NCBI GenBank assembly: GCA_938008435.1
Contig: CALLKK010000006.1
Location: 124,001 to 188,000 of the forward strand
Direction of reading: 5' to 3'
Origin: an uncultured Steroidobacter sp.
GTDB lineage: Bacteria > Pseudomonadota > Gammaproteobacteria > Steroidobacterales > Steroidobacteraceae
DNA: 64,000 bases
Below, piece by piece: positions 8,301 through 15,887 of the stretch. The notes beneath the pieces are model-generated. The model ran no database searches. It worked only from the letters and a program-made list of their open reading frames with translations, and had not been told where the DNA came from. Numbering within the stretch: the stretch's first letter is position 1; the number at the start of each line of letters is the position of its first letter. The position numbers and the translations under genes are program-made.

Positions 8301-10190
8301 GGCATCGGCGATATGTCGGGCGATGTCTTCGGCAACGGCATGCTGCGCTCGCCGCACATGAAGCTCCTTGCGGCGTTCAATCACCAGCACATCTTCCTCG
8401 ATCCGAACCCCGACCCGTTGACGAGCTATCAGGAACGTCAGCGACTCTTCGCCCTGCCGCGCTCGACCTGGGAAGACTACGACCCGAAGAAGATCTCGCG
8501 CGGCGGCGGCGTGTATTCGCGCACCGCCAAGTCGATCAAGCTCTCGCCCGAGGCACGCGCGATGCTCGGCGTCGAGCGCGATACGCTCACGCCGACCGAG
8601 CTCATCCGCGCCATTCTCTGCATGCCGGTGGATCTGTTGTGGAACGGCGGCATCGGCACTTACGTCAAGGCCAGTGACGAAACGCACGCCGAGGTCGGCG
8701 ATCGCGCCAACGATGCCGTTCGCGTCGACGGCCGTGACCTGCGCTGCAAGGTCGTCGGCGAAGGCGGCAATCTCGGGTTCTCGCAGCGCGGGCGCATCGA
8801 ATACGCGCTCGCCGGTGGACGCATCAACACGGATTTCGTCGACAACTCGGGCGGGGTCGACTGCTCGGACCACGAGGTCAACATCAAGATCCTGCTCAAC
8901 GAGGCGTGCAAGCGCGGTCAGCTCACGCGAGTCTCGCGCGACAAGATGCTTGCGCGCATGACCGAAGAGGTCGCTGCGCTCGTGCTGCGCGACAATTACC
9001 TGCAAAGCCAGGCGCTCTCGATGCTCGAAGCGCGCGCCGCCGAAGATCTCTTCGAGCACGCGCACGCCATTCGCTCGCTCGAGCTGGCCGGGCACTTGGA
9101 TCGCACGTTCGAATTTCTGCCGACGGCCGAGGCAATCGAAGAGCGCCACCGCGACGGCAAGGGTCTGGTGCGACCCGAGCTCGCCGTGCTGCTCGCGTAT
9201 GCCAAGATGACGCTCTATGCGCATCTCGTCGACTCGGACGTCCCCGAAGATCCGTACCTGAGCCAGGAGCTCGAACGCTACTTCCCGGCCCTCCTCCAAC
9301 GACGATTCGGCCGACTCATCAAGCACCATCGCCTGCGCCGCGAGATCATTGCCACCGCGACGACGAACAGCATCGTCCACCGCATGGGCCCCACCTTCGT
9401 GCGGCGCGCGCAGGAAGAAACGGGCGCGAGCGCTGCGAGCATCGTGCGCGCTTACGCGATTGCGCGCGAAGCATTCGGCATGCGCGGCACTTGGGCGGCC
9501 ATCGAGGCGCTCGACAACAAGATTGCCGCCGCAACGCAGTACGCGATGATGCACGAGACGGCGCGGCTGCTGCGCTTCGCCAGCTATTGGCTGCTGCGTC
9601 ATCAGCCGCAAGCGCTCAACATCGACGAGCAGGTCAAACGTTTCCAAAGCGGTTTGGCCGCGCTCGATGCTGCCATGCCGCGCGTCTTGTCGGGCACCGA
9701 CCTTGCGATATTCGAGGCAACTCACGAACGCTACCGCACGGCGAACGTGCCAGACGGCTTGCGCAAGCGCATGGCGACGCTCACCGCGTTGCGCTCGGGC
9801 CTGGACCTGGTGGTGATCGCCGAGCGAACGCGGCTGCCGATCGAGCGTGCTGCGGCCGTATATTTCGCGCTGGGCACCGCCTTGTCGCTCGACTGGTTGC
9901 GCGAGCAAGCAGAAGCGCTGGACGCCGAAGGCCATTGGCAATCCGTGGCGCGCACGACGCTGCGTGACGGCGTCTTCGAGCTGCAGCGCGCGCTTTGCCT
10001 CGATGCGCTCAAGAGCGCACGCCGCGGTTCGGCGCAAGACATCGTTGCGGCATGGCTGGCGCGCCGCGGACCTGCTGTCGAGTCGTTGCGGCAAACGATC
10101 GGGGAAATGCGCTCGCTGCCGCAGATGGACTTCGCCACGCTGTCCGTGGCGGTGCAATCGGTGCGTCGGATCGCCGACCTCGACCGCTGA
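5376..10190 (+). CDS. gdhB: NAD-specific glutamate dehydrogenase, 180-kDa class
   Basis: A very large NAD-dependent glutamate dehydrogenase that deaminates glutamate to 2-oxoglutarate, typically the catabolic direction. It is 1604 residues from the ATG at 5376, normal for the class. The N-terminal third is the ACT-like regulatory region. The catalytic region is in the middle: HVARGGIRWSDRREDFRTE, then VPVGAKGGFV, and GDMSGDVFGNGML in the dinucleotide-binding part. The C-terminal helical domain is complete. An in-frame TTG at 5361 is possible, but ATG fits homologues better. It sits alone between the dehydrogenase genes and gpmA. Confidence 0.95.
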   Translation: MSTIPAARQKLIEGMVAASRARRGHRAPLPAAEFIRQYFRGVAEEDLSSYPSAELAAAALAHLRAAETRRRRRPHVRVFNADAARDGWTSQHTVVEVTTDDMPFLVDSLSMVLNDEKLTIHLMIHPVLAVRRDRQGRLFGLANADDEAHVLKESWQHIQVDRIEDEDRLEALRRKILRTLDDVRVAVEDWQVMRERALAIADELASRTLPVPRHEAQETKELLEWLANDHFTFLGYREYRLERGRSEDRAVPVLESGLGLLRPRRRPAHPTVLKGDLRERARVSELLTITKANSKSTVHRATYLDYIGIKTFDNAGRVSGELRFLGLFTSAVYHRSPREIPLLKDKIGRVIAHFGLDPASHDAKAVVHVLETYPRDELFQASVADLIRIVRGVVNLYERQRVRVFLRRDVFARFYSALVYVPRDRYNTQVREKVEAMIRDALSATALESQVQISESALARVHIIARLPEGGGPRIDVAALEERIADAVRTWDDRLREALIAEYGEFAGRTLAERYHNAFPPAYQAEVSASEAIADLHELDRVIAAPDSVAMRLVSGPAGRTQLRLFRADRAIPLSQALPVLENLGFLAISERPYLVTVPNARDIWITSYELERIDGKPADPSLAERFSEAFQAVLSGAAENDRFNRLVVLTTLRWRQASVLRAYCRYLLQTNSTFSQSYMEQVLAANAATAAALFALFEAQFDPGIKDAQRATRIAAAKRTLNARLDAVKSLDEDRILRRFMALIEATLRTNYYQVDATGQPKPYLSFKLDPRRIPELPQPRPAFEIFVYSPRVEGVHLRMGHVARGGIRWSDRREDFRTEVLGLMKAQNVKNTLIVPVGAKGGFVAKCLPQGGSREDIQREGIECYRTFIRGLLDVTDNIVSGRVKPPERLVRRDGDDAYLVVAADKGTATFSDIANAIAAEYGFWLGDAFASGGSAGYDHKKMGITARGAWECVKRHFRELGIDTQTQEFTAVGIGDMSGDVFGNGMLRSPHMKLLAAFNHQHIFLDPNPDPLTSYQERQRLFALPRSTWEDYDPKKISRGGGVYSRTAKSIKLSPEARAMLGVERDTLTPTELIRAILCMPVDLLWNGGIGTYVKASDETHAEVGDRANDAVRVDGRDLRCKVVGEGGNLGFSQRGRIEYALAGGRINTDFVDNSGGVDCSDHEVNIKILLNEACKRGQLTRVSRDKMLARMTEEVAALVLRDNYLQSQALSMLEARAAEDLFEHAHAIRSLELAGHLDRTFEFLPTAEAIEERHRDGKGLVRPELAVLLAYAKMTLYAHLVDSDVPEDPYLSQELERYFPALLQRRFGRLIKHHRLRREIIATATTNSIVHRMGPTFVRRAQEETGASAASIVRAYAIAREAFGMRGTWAAIEALDNKIAAATQYAMMHETARLLRFASYWLLRHQPQALNIDEQVKRFQSGLAALDAAMPRVLSGTDLAIFEATHERYRTANVPDGLRKRMATLTALRSGLDLVVIAERTRLPIERAAAVYFALGTALSLDWLREQAEALDAEGHWQSVARTTLRDGVFELQRALCLDALKSARRGSAQDIVAAWLARRGPAVESLRQTIGEMRSLPQMDFATLSVAVQSVRRIADLDR

Positions 10191-10322
10191 GACACGGGCA
10201 TCCGCCCGAATCGATCAACGAGCGCGTGCGGCGACAGTGGGCGGATCGGCCGCGAGTCTGGTATAACGCCGAGCCGATCGCGGCGCAGGCCGTCCCCTTT
10301 CCCTTACTCAATCAGCAACGTT

Positions 10323-11075
10323 ATGCCTGGCAAACTCGTACTGATCCGTCACGGACAAAGCACCTGGAACCTTCAGAATCTCTTCACGGGCTGGGTCGAC
10401 GTCGACCTGACAGACCTCGGCAAGAGCGAAGCCCGCGAGGCGGGACGCCTGCTCAAGGAGGAAGGCTTCGAGTTCGACATCGTCTTCACGTCGGTGCTGA
10501 AGCGAGCCATCCGCACGATGTGGATCATTCTCGATGAGATGGATCTCATGTGGCTGCCGGTCGAGCGCACCTGGCGCCTCAACGAGCGGCACTACGGCGC
10601 ACTGCAGGGACTCGACAAGGCGCAGACGGTGGAAAAGCACGGTGCGGAACAGGTCAAGCTCTGGCGCCGCAGCTACGATGTGCCGCCGCCGGCGCTGTCG
10701 CTGGACGACGAGCGCCACCCGCGCTTCGACCGTCGCTACAAGAACGTCGATCCGAAGGATCTGCCGGCCAGCGAATCGCTGAAGGCCACGCTCGATCGCG
10801 TGCTGCCGTTCTGGCACGGCCGCATCGCGCCGGAGCTCAAGGCCGGGCGCAACGTGCTCATCGTGGCACACGGCAATAGCCTGCGTGCGCTGGTGAAGAT
10901 GCTCGACGGCATGTCGGATGCCGAGATTGTCGAGTTCAACATCCCGACGGGCGTGCCCATTTATTACGAGCTCGACGAGGACCTCAAGCCGCGCGCGCCG
11001 CGCAAATTCCTCGGCGATCCGGCGACCATCGCGGCGAAAGCCGAAGCCGTCGCCAAGCAGACGGAGAAAAAGTGA
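10323..11075 (+). CDS. gpmA: 2,3-bisphosphoglycerate-dependent phosphoglycerate mutase
   Basis: Interconverts 3- and 2-phosphoglycerate in glycolysis and gluconeogenesis. The protein has 250 residues, the standard length. It has the phospho-histidine motif LIRHGQSTWN at the N terminus, the substrate-binding WRLNERHYGALQG near residue 85 and the second catalytic histidine in VAHGNSLRAL near residue 185. The gene is monocistronic: TATAAC at 10262-10267 may be a -10, and a strong terminator follows at 11113. Confidence 0.97.
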   Translation: MPGKLVLIRHGQSTWNLQNLFTGWVDVDLTDLGKSEAREAGRLLKEEGFEFDIVFTSVLKRAIRTMWIILDEMDLMWLPVERTWRLNERHYGALQGLDKAQTVEKHGAEQVKLWRRSYDVPPPALSLDDERHPRFDRRYKNVDPKDLPASESLKATLDRVLPFWHGRIAPELKAGRNVLIVAHGNSLRALVKMLDGMSDAEIVEFNIPTGVPIYYELDEDLKPRAPRKFLGDPATIAAKAEAVAKQTEKK

Positions 11076-11112
11076 CGCCGTAATACAATGCCGAGATCAC
11101 GATCTCGACGGG

Positions 11113-11138
11113 ACGCCGCGCGTAACGCGCGGCGTTTT
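11113..11138 (+). terminator. Rho-independent terminator of gpmA
   Basis: A perfect 10-bp GC-rich stem (11113-11122 with 11126-11135) closes a TAA loop and is followed by TTTT CG TTT. It lies 38 bp after the gpmA stop, between convergent gpmA and the ferredoxin gene. Confidence 0.85.
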
Positions 11139-11189
11139 CGTTTCGAGGCTCGTCAGCCGCGGCGTCCGGTCACGACGAGCGCTTCGGTC

Positions 11190-11507
11190 TCACTCCTCCG
11201 GCGCGACGGTCAGGCGGATGCCGTCGAGCCGTTCATCGAACACGACTTGGCATGACAAGCGCGAGCGCCCGGGCTCATACGTCGTGAGCTCGCTGATGAG
11301 CGAGCGTTCGTCGGATTGCATTTCGGGGAGCTTGTCGACCCACTCGGGATCGACGTAGACATGACAGGTCGCGCACGAGCACATCCCACCGCAGCTAGCG
11401 ATGACGCCGAACTCGTGTTCGCGCAAGCTTTCCATCAGCTTGCGCCCAGGACGGCCCTCGATGAGGTGCTCGGCCCCATAAATGTCGGTCAGATAGATCT
11501 TCGGCAT
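11190..11507 (-). CDS. 2Fe-2S ferredoxin, adrenodoxin type
   Basis: A small soluble electron carrier of 105 residues from the ATG at 11507; an in-frame TTG at 11522 would add five residues. The cluster ligands are the three cysteines in ASCGGMCSCATC plus a later cysteine in RLSCQVVF, the spacing of vertebrate-type/Isc-type 2Fe-2S ferredoxins. The redox partner is unknown. It lies 42 bp after the thiamine operon on the same strand, but a terminator-like hairpin separates them, so it may be transcribed on its own. No isc genes are nearby, so an Fdx role is not assumed. Confidence 0.9.
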   Translation of the reverse strand: MPKIYLTDIYGAEHLIEGRPGRKLMESLREHEFGVIASCGGMCSCATCHVYVDPEWVDKLPEMQSDERSLISELTTYEPGRSRLSCQVVFDERLDGIRLTVAPEE

Positions 11508-11520
11508 CGTCACGGATTGC

Positions 11521-11545
11521 AAAGAAAGGCCGCGCAGCGCGGCAG
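11521..11545 (-). terminator. Putative terminator at the end of the thiamine-salvage operon
   Basis: Read on the minus strand, GCCGC and GCGGC pair around a 5-nt loop and are followed by CTTTCTTT. It lies directly after the stop of the thiamine-kinase-like gene and before the ferredoxin gene. The stem is short, so leakage into the ferredoxin gene is possible. Confidence 0.5.
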
Positions 11546-11549
11546 CGCA

Positions 11550-12374
11550 TTATGCCTTGTCGGGTATCCCAACCGCCTCAGCGTCGGCGCGAACGACCAT
11601 CCACAGCCGCCGAATGTAGTCGAATAACCAGCACGCCAGTTCGAGACGCGCCAGCGCATTCATGGGCCGTTGAGAGAAATAGGACTCCAGCAAGAGCTCG
11701 CGCTCGGCGCTCGTAAAGCCGTGGTAGACGCACAATGAGGCGAGATCGAACCACGGCGTGCCGACACCCGAGTACTCCCAATCGATGAGCCGCAGTGTGC
11801 CGTCATCCACGACGTTCAGATGATGAACGTCGTTGTGACAGAGGCAGACCATCGCGTTCTCTTGCAGCAAGACCGCGGCCTGCTCACCCCGCTCACGCTC
11901 CGCGGCATCCGGGCTCTGCCCGCGATCTTCGAGCGTACGCAGATAGCCGCGTAGCGTCTCGAGCAAGTCCACTCGCCGTACGCCCGCGGGCACGGGCAGC
12001 GCATGCAGGCGCCGCAAGACTTCCGCCAGACGTCGGATGTTCTGCGGTTCGTGCGCCTGCGCTTCGCGCCATGGCTCGCCGAGATCGCGCGTCACGAGCC
12101 ATTGTCTGGCCGGATCGCACAACAAGACTTCTGCGCCGATACCGGCGGCAGCGACGGCCTGCAGCACACGCGCCTCGCTTGCTCTGTCGATCTGCAGAAC
12201 CGCTTCCGGCACTCGGCCCATGCGCACGATCACGACCGCATCGCGCGTCCGGACGCGCCAGCTGTCGTTCGTAAGGCCGTGCTTGATGCGCTCGCTCGCG
12301 AGGAGCGCGCGCTCATCGACGCCCAGCGCCCGTGCGGCCAGGGCTTCGGGCGAAATACAGTGCTCCTGCGTCAC
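11550..12374 (-). CDS. Thiamine-kinase-like phosphotransferase (APH/choline kinase fold)
   Basis: Predicted to phosphorylate salvaged thiamine to thiamine monophosphate. The aminoglycoside-phosphotransferase fold is clear: Brenner motif CLCHNDVHHLNVV and metal-binding LIDWEYSG in the C-terminal half. The function is inferred from its place as last gene of a TPP-riboswitch operon; the fold alone would fit choline or other small-alcohol kinases. From the GTG at 12374, which has GGGAAGAAG a few bases upstream, it is 274 residues, the length of E. coli ThiK. The frame is open further upstream into the transporter gene (possible TTG at 12410), so the start is not certain. Confidence 0.8.
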   Translation of the reverse strand: MTQEHCISPEALAARALGVDERALLASERIKHGLTNDSWRVRTRDAVVIVRMGRVPEAVLQIDRASEARVLQAVAAAGIGAEVLLCDPARQWLVTRDLGEPWREAQAHEPQNIRRLAEVLRRLHALPVPAGVRRVDLLETLRGYLRTLEDRGQSPDAAERERGEQAAVLLQENAMVCLCHNDVHHLNVVDDGTLRLIDWEYSGVGTPWFDLASLCVYHGFTSAERELLLESYFSQRPMNALARLELACWLFDYIRRLWMVVRADAEAVGIPDKA

Positions 12375-12417
12375 GCGCGCTTCTTCCCGCGTGTCGACTT
12401 CGGCATGCAAGCAAGCC

Positions 12418-13041
12418 TCATGCCGACACCGCCGACTCGACCGTCTCTGCCGTCTGGCGTCGCTGCTGCTTGCGCCACGCAAAGTAACCGCGAATCACGA
12501 TGATCGTATAGAGCACGAACAGAAGCGCTGTCGGCAGAAAGCCTTGCGTGAAGTAGAGATAGGCGGCCAGCGTATCGATCACGACCCAGTAAAGCCAGTT
12601 CTCGATGAGGCGCCGCGCCACCATCCACGTGGTGACGACGCTGCCCCAAGTCACGAACGAGTCGAGCACCGGCGCCACAGCATCGGTTGCGCTCATCAGG
12701 AGCCAGGCATTGACGGCCGTGGCGACCACGACGCCCGCGCATGCCAGCAGATGCGCCTGCAGCGGCCACGATCGGATCAGCACCTCGCCTTCCTCGGACC
12801 GTCCGCGGCGCCATTCAACGTATCCGTACACCGCCATCGCGAGATAGAAGAGCTGCAGGGCGGACTGCATGTAGAGCTTGGCCTGCGCGAAGAGCACGAA
12901 ATAGATGGCCGTGCTCACGAAGGCACACAGCCAGCACCAGAGATTGCGCCGCACGGCAAGCAGCAGGTACGCAAGACCGAGCGCCGCAGCGATGGTCTCC
13001 GCGATCGACAGTTCTGCAAGCTGTGCCAGCAACGATTGCAT
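12418..13041 (-). CDS. pnuT: PnuC-family transporter, probably PnuT (thiamine uptake)
   Basis: An inner-membrane facilitator of 207 residues with about seven hydrophobic segments. PnuC hallmarks include RRNLWCWLCAF near residue 31 and the paired-tryptophan segment ENWLYWVVIDTLAAYLYF near residue 145. The family imports nicotinamide riboside (PnuC), riboflavin (PnuX) or thiamine (PnuT). The TPP riboswitch and the downstream kinase point to thiamine, because uptake by this family is driven by trapping through phosphorylation. It starts 6 bp after the YkoF-like gene. Confidence 0.85.
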   Translation of the reverse strand: MQSLLAQLAELSIAETIAAALGLAYLLLAVRRNLWCWLCAFVSTAIYFVLFAQAKLYMQSALQLFYLAMAVYGYVEWRRGRSEEGEVLIRSWPLQAHLLACAGVVVATAVNAWLLMSATDAVAPVLDSFVTWGSVVTTWMVARRLIENWLYWVVIDTLAAYLYFTQGFLPTALLFVLYTIIVIRGYFAWRKQQRRQTAETVESAVSA

Positions 13042-13047
13042 GTGCGA

Positions 13048-13296
13048 TCAGGCCGGATCGCCGCCGCCGAGCACCTTCATGACGAAGACCTTGCGGCCGT
13101 GCTTGGCAAACGACGCCGCCGTTTCCTTCGCCAGGATCTCGAAGAGCCGGTGATGTTCGCCTGCGATCTGCGTGCTCATCGCATTCGTCGTCACCGTGAT
13201 GTCCGGATAGGCATTGAGGCGCTCGATGAAATCCTTGATGGGCGGAATGTAGTCAGCATCGAGCGGATAGAGACTGATTTCGATGGCGGTACGCAT
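13048..13296 (-). CDS. YkoF-like / thiamine-binding small protein
   Basis: An 82-residue ferredoxin-like-fold protein that starts MRTAIEISLYPL and contains DFIERLNAYPDITVTTNAMSTQI, as in the YkoF/MTH1187 thiamine-binding superfamily. It has a GGAG ribosome binding site before the ATG at 13296; upstream in-frame codons lack one. It probably binds thiamine or its pyrimidine moiety in the cytoplasm and may buffer or deliver it. It lies between the outer-membrane receptor and the inner-membrane transporter genes of the TPP-controlled operon. Confidence 0.78.
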   Translation of the reverse strand: MRTAIEISLYPLDADYIPPIKDFIERLNAYPDITVTTNAMSTQIAGEHHRLFEILAKETAASFAKHGRKVFVMKVLGGGDPA

Positions 13297-13373
13297 GGTG
13301 GCTCCAGTGCGAAGAAGGTGCCGCTCGGGCACCCGGCGCTCGCGCCGGATGCCCTGCGACGCTTAAGCGAACG

Positions 13374-15497
13374 CTAGCGCGTTCGCCACGAGAAGGTCAC
13401 GCCCACCTGCCTCGGCTCGCCGAGTTGCCGGTAAAGTCGCTTCTCGAGAAACGGCGGCTCGTTGTAGAAGTAGAACCCGCGAATCGCGTAGTCCTCGTCG
13501 AACACGTTCTTGGCCCACAGGTACGCGCTCCAATCGTCGCGCTCGTAGCCGACCCGCACGTTGACGAGCGCATAGGCATCCGAGCGCATGTCGTGATCGG
13601 TGGGCACGTCGAAGTAGAAATCGTCTTTCGCGCTCGCATCGATGCGTGCGGCAAGACCGCTCGCGTGCCGCCACTCGGCGAATACGGAAGCGGAATACTC
13701 GGGCGCATGCGCCTGCTCGCGCGAGCTGACGTGCGTGCCGTCCTCAGTGATCCCGCCTGCAGCCTTGGTACGCAGTAGCCCCAACGTGCCACCGACGCTG
13801 AGCGACGGCGTCAGCGCATAGCTCGCACTAACCTCGATGCCGGTGTTGTAACCGCTCTTCAGATTGTCGGTCACGAAGATGTACGTGCCCGGATTGCTCG
13901 GATCGAGCTGTCGGCCGCTACGCACCTGCAGATCGCGCCGCCACTGGTAGAACAATGCCACATCGAAATACCCGCGACCATCGGCGAACGATGTCTTCCA
14001 ACCCGATTCGAGATTCCAGAGGTACTCGGGCGCGAACTCGCGCGCCTCGTCCGGGATCGGGCCCAAATTGAATCCGCCGGCTTTGTAGCCGCGGGCCAGC
14101 GCGACATATGCGGTCGCGTTGTCGGTCACGTCGACGCTGACAGAGACTTGGCCGCCGACCATCCGATCGCGCGCCGAGAAATCCGACAGACGCGCTTCGG
14201 CATCGACGATGCCATGATCGTCATAGTCGGCATCGCGCTGCTCGACGCGCAGGCCGAGCGACCAACGCAAGCGCTCGGTGAGCTGTTGATCGATCTGTCC
14301 GAACAGCGCGAGATTGGTGGCGCGATAGCGGCTCTCGAGCAGATCCTCGCTCGTGCCGTTCCAAGCAGGGTCGAACGGATCCTCGTAGCGACCTTCGAGC
14401 CAATCGCGGCCGTCCTCGTCGAGCCGCAACGCGTACGCACCGACGAGCCAGGCGATTTCTCCCGGCGCATGCGCCGCCTGTGACGCCAGACGCGCCTCGA
14501 GCGTCGCAGTCGTACGTGCGCGTCGCGTGCTTTGGAAGTAGTCGTAGACATACGGCGCCCAGCTCTCGTCGTTGCCCCAATCGGCATCGAAGCTGTTGGT
14601 GCTTTTCGAGTCGGCGTACGAGGCAATGAAGGTCAGGGTCTTCTCATCCGGCAGCACGCTCGTCAGGCGCGCCGAGGCGCCCGTGGCGCGCTGCGAGTCC
14701 TCACCGGGACGGTCCGAGAGCGTGACACGGGAATTGTCGATGGCCCAGGCGTCGTAGCCATTGTCGAGATCGGCGTGCAGCACCGTCACATCGAGCGTGG
14801 TGTGCTCGCCGGCGTGCCAGCGCCATTTGAAGCGCCCCGTCAGCTCGTCGCGGTCATTGGTGTCGTCGCGGCCGAGATAGGCATTGCGCATGAACCCGTC
14901 ACTGCGTTGACGTTGCAGCGACAAACGCCATGCCGAGTCGAGCGCAGCGAGCGATCCTGTTGCAACGAGCCCCAGCGACGTTGCATCGAACTCGCCGAAG
15001 CCGGCCTCGACCGCATAGCCCGGCGTCTCAGCGGGATCCTCCCCGCGCACGACGACGAGCCCTGCCAACGCATTCGCTCCGTAACGCGTACCCTGCGGAC
15101 CGCGCAGCACCTCGATGCGCGCCACGTCGAACAGCGTCGCGGGCATGCCGATCCCGCTGAAATCGATGTCGTCGATCAGAAAGCCGACCGACGGATTCGG
15201 CGCACCTTCGTACTGTTCGCGCTCACCCACGCCGCGAACTTGGAAGTAACGCGGACGCGATGTGCCGCCGGCCCAATGCAGATTGGGCACGAGCGCGAGC
15301 ACATCCTCGAGGTGCTGCCTGCCGGCTGCGCGAGTCTCCTGTGCCCCGAGCACCGTGACGCTGGCGGCCACATCGGTCAGCCGTTCCTCACGAAAGGTGG
15401 CGGTTACGATCACTTCATCGAGCGGCTCGGCGCTGTGCGCAGCACCGACCGCCGCCGCTGCAAGCACCGCAGCGACGCTCAGACGAACAATGGACAT
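13374..15497 (-). CDS. TonB-dependent outer-membrane receptor, predicted thiamine receptor
   Basis: A 707-residue outer-membrane beta-barrel that imports a ligand across the outer membrane using TonB energy. It has a signal peptide (about 1-22, ending AHSA), a TonB-box-like DEVIVTAT at the mature N terminus, a plug domain with RIEVLRGPQGTRYGANALAG near residue 130, and a long C-terminal barrel. It ends in FSWRTR, so it lacks the usual terminal aromatic residue. The thiamine substrate is inferred from the TPP riboswitch 85 nt upstream and from the operon; thiamine-linked TonB receptors are known in proteobacteria. AAAGGAG lies 8 nt before the ATG and may be sequestered in a leader hairpin. Confidence 0.9.
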   Translation of the reverse strand: MSIVRLSVAAVLAAAAVGAAHSAEPLDEVIVTATFREERLTDVAASVTVLGAQETRAAGRQHLEDVLALVPNLHWAGGTSRPRYFQVRGVGEREQYEGAPNPSVGFLIDDIDFSGIGMPATLFDVARIEVLRGPQGTRYGANALAGLVVVRGEDPAETPGYAVEAGFGEFDATSLGLVATGSLAALDSAWRLSLQRQRSDGFMRNAYLGRDDTNDRDELTGRFKWRWHAGEHTTLDVTVLHADLDNGYDAWAIDNSRVTLSDRPGEDSQRATGASARLTSVLPDEKTLTFIASYADSKSTNSFDADWGNDESWAPYVYDYFQSTRRARTTATLEARLASQAAHAPGEIAWLVGAYALRLDEDGRDWLEGRYEDPFDPAWNGTSEDLLESRYRATNLALFGQIDQQLTERLRWSLGLRVEQRDADYDDHGIVDAEARLSDFSARDRMVGGQVSVSVDVTDNATAYVALARGYKAGGFNLGPIPDEAREFAPEYLWNLESGWKTSFADGRGYFDVALFYQWRRDLQVRSGRQLDPSNPGTYIFVTDNLKSGYNTGIEVSASYALTPSLSVGGTLGLLRTKAAGGITEDGTHVSSREQAHAPEYSASVFAEWRHASGLAARIDASAKDDFYFDVPTDHDMRSDAYALVNVRVGYERDDWSAYLWAKNVFDEDYAIRGFYFYNEPPFLEKRLYRQLGEPRQVGVTFSWRTR

Positions 15498-15499
15498 TG

Positions 15500-15528
15500 C
15501 CAGATCTCCTTTGCAGAAGATCCGGTTA
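15500..15528 (-). promoter_or_regulatory. TPP riboswitch expression platform (SD-sequestering hairpin)
   Basis: On the minus strand CCGGATCT (15525-15518) can pair with AGATCTGG (15507-15500), placing the AAAGG Shine-Dalgarno of the receptor gene in the loop and stem edge. The left arm extended, TAACCGGATC (15528-15519), is perfectly complementary to GATCCGGTTA in the aptamer core (15607-15598). The two pairings exclude each other, so TPP binding should free the left arm to mask the ribosome binding site. The mechanism is inference from base pairing. Confidence 0.6.
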
Positions 15529-15582
15529 CGAGCGAATCGAAAGCAGTGGAAGGAAAAAGGCGAATGAATCGCACGACCTGCT

Positions 15583-15684
15583 CCCTACGCCGGTACTAAC
15601 CGGATCAGGTTCAACGAGTTCGCCGATCAGCGCTGCCTTACGACAGCGCATTCGGCATCTCAGGCCCATTGAGGGCCACCCCTA
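15583..15684 (-). ncRNA. TPP (THI-box) riboswitch
   Basis: The minus strand carries the thi-box signature: GGGGTGGCCC, then GGGCCTGAGATGCC with the invariant CTGAGA, a variable stem (GCGCTG with CAGCGC), and the pyrophosphate-side core TTGAACCTGATCCGG followed by TTAGTACCGGCGTAGGGA. Element length (about 100 nt) and order are canonical. It lies 85 nt before the TonB-receptor gene and should lower expression of the thiamine-uptake operon when TPP is abundant. Confidence 0.96.
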
Positions 15685-15694
15685 GGCAGCGCCG

Positions 15695-15723
15695 ATTGTA
15701 GCGACCCGTTCGCCGGCTGACCA
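15695..15723 (-). promoter_or_regulatory. Sigma-70-like promoter of the thiamine operon
   Basis: Minus-strand -35 TGGTCA (15723-15718) and -10 TACAAT (15700-15695), with 17-bp spacing, match 4/6 and 5/6 consensus bases. Transcription would start a few bases before the TPP riboswitch begins. Confidence 0.6.
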
Positions 15724-15887
15724 GAACGAGCACGAATCAACCGCTCTTCGCAGGTGCGCAACCGTGCGCCCGCCGTCCATTGCCGCGTCATCCGCGATCG
15801 GCAGCCGGCCATCGCAACCTGTTGACCCGGCGCCCGGCTTCCGCCATCGTGCGCTCTCCGTTTTTCCGCAATGAGGATCGATCATCC

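Noticed and set aside
8175..10157. Long minus-strand frame inside gdhB
   Set aside because: A 660-codon antisense frame caused by high GC and codon bias; no domain is recognisable and gdhB is complete on the plus strand.
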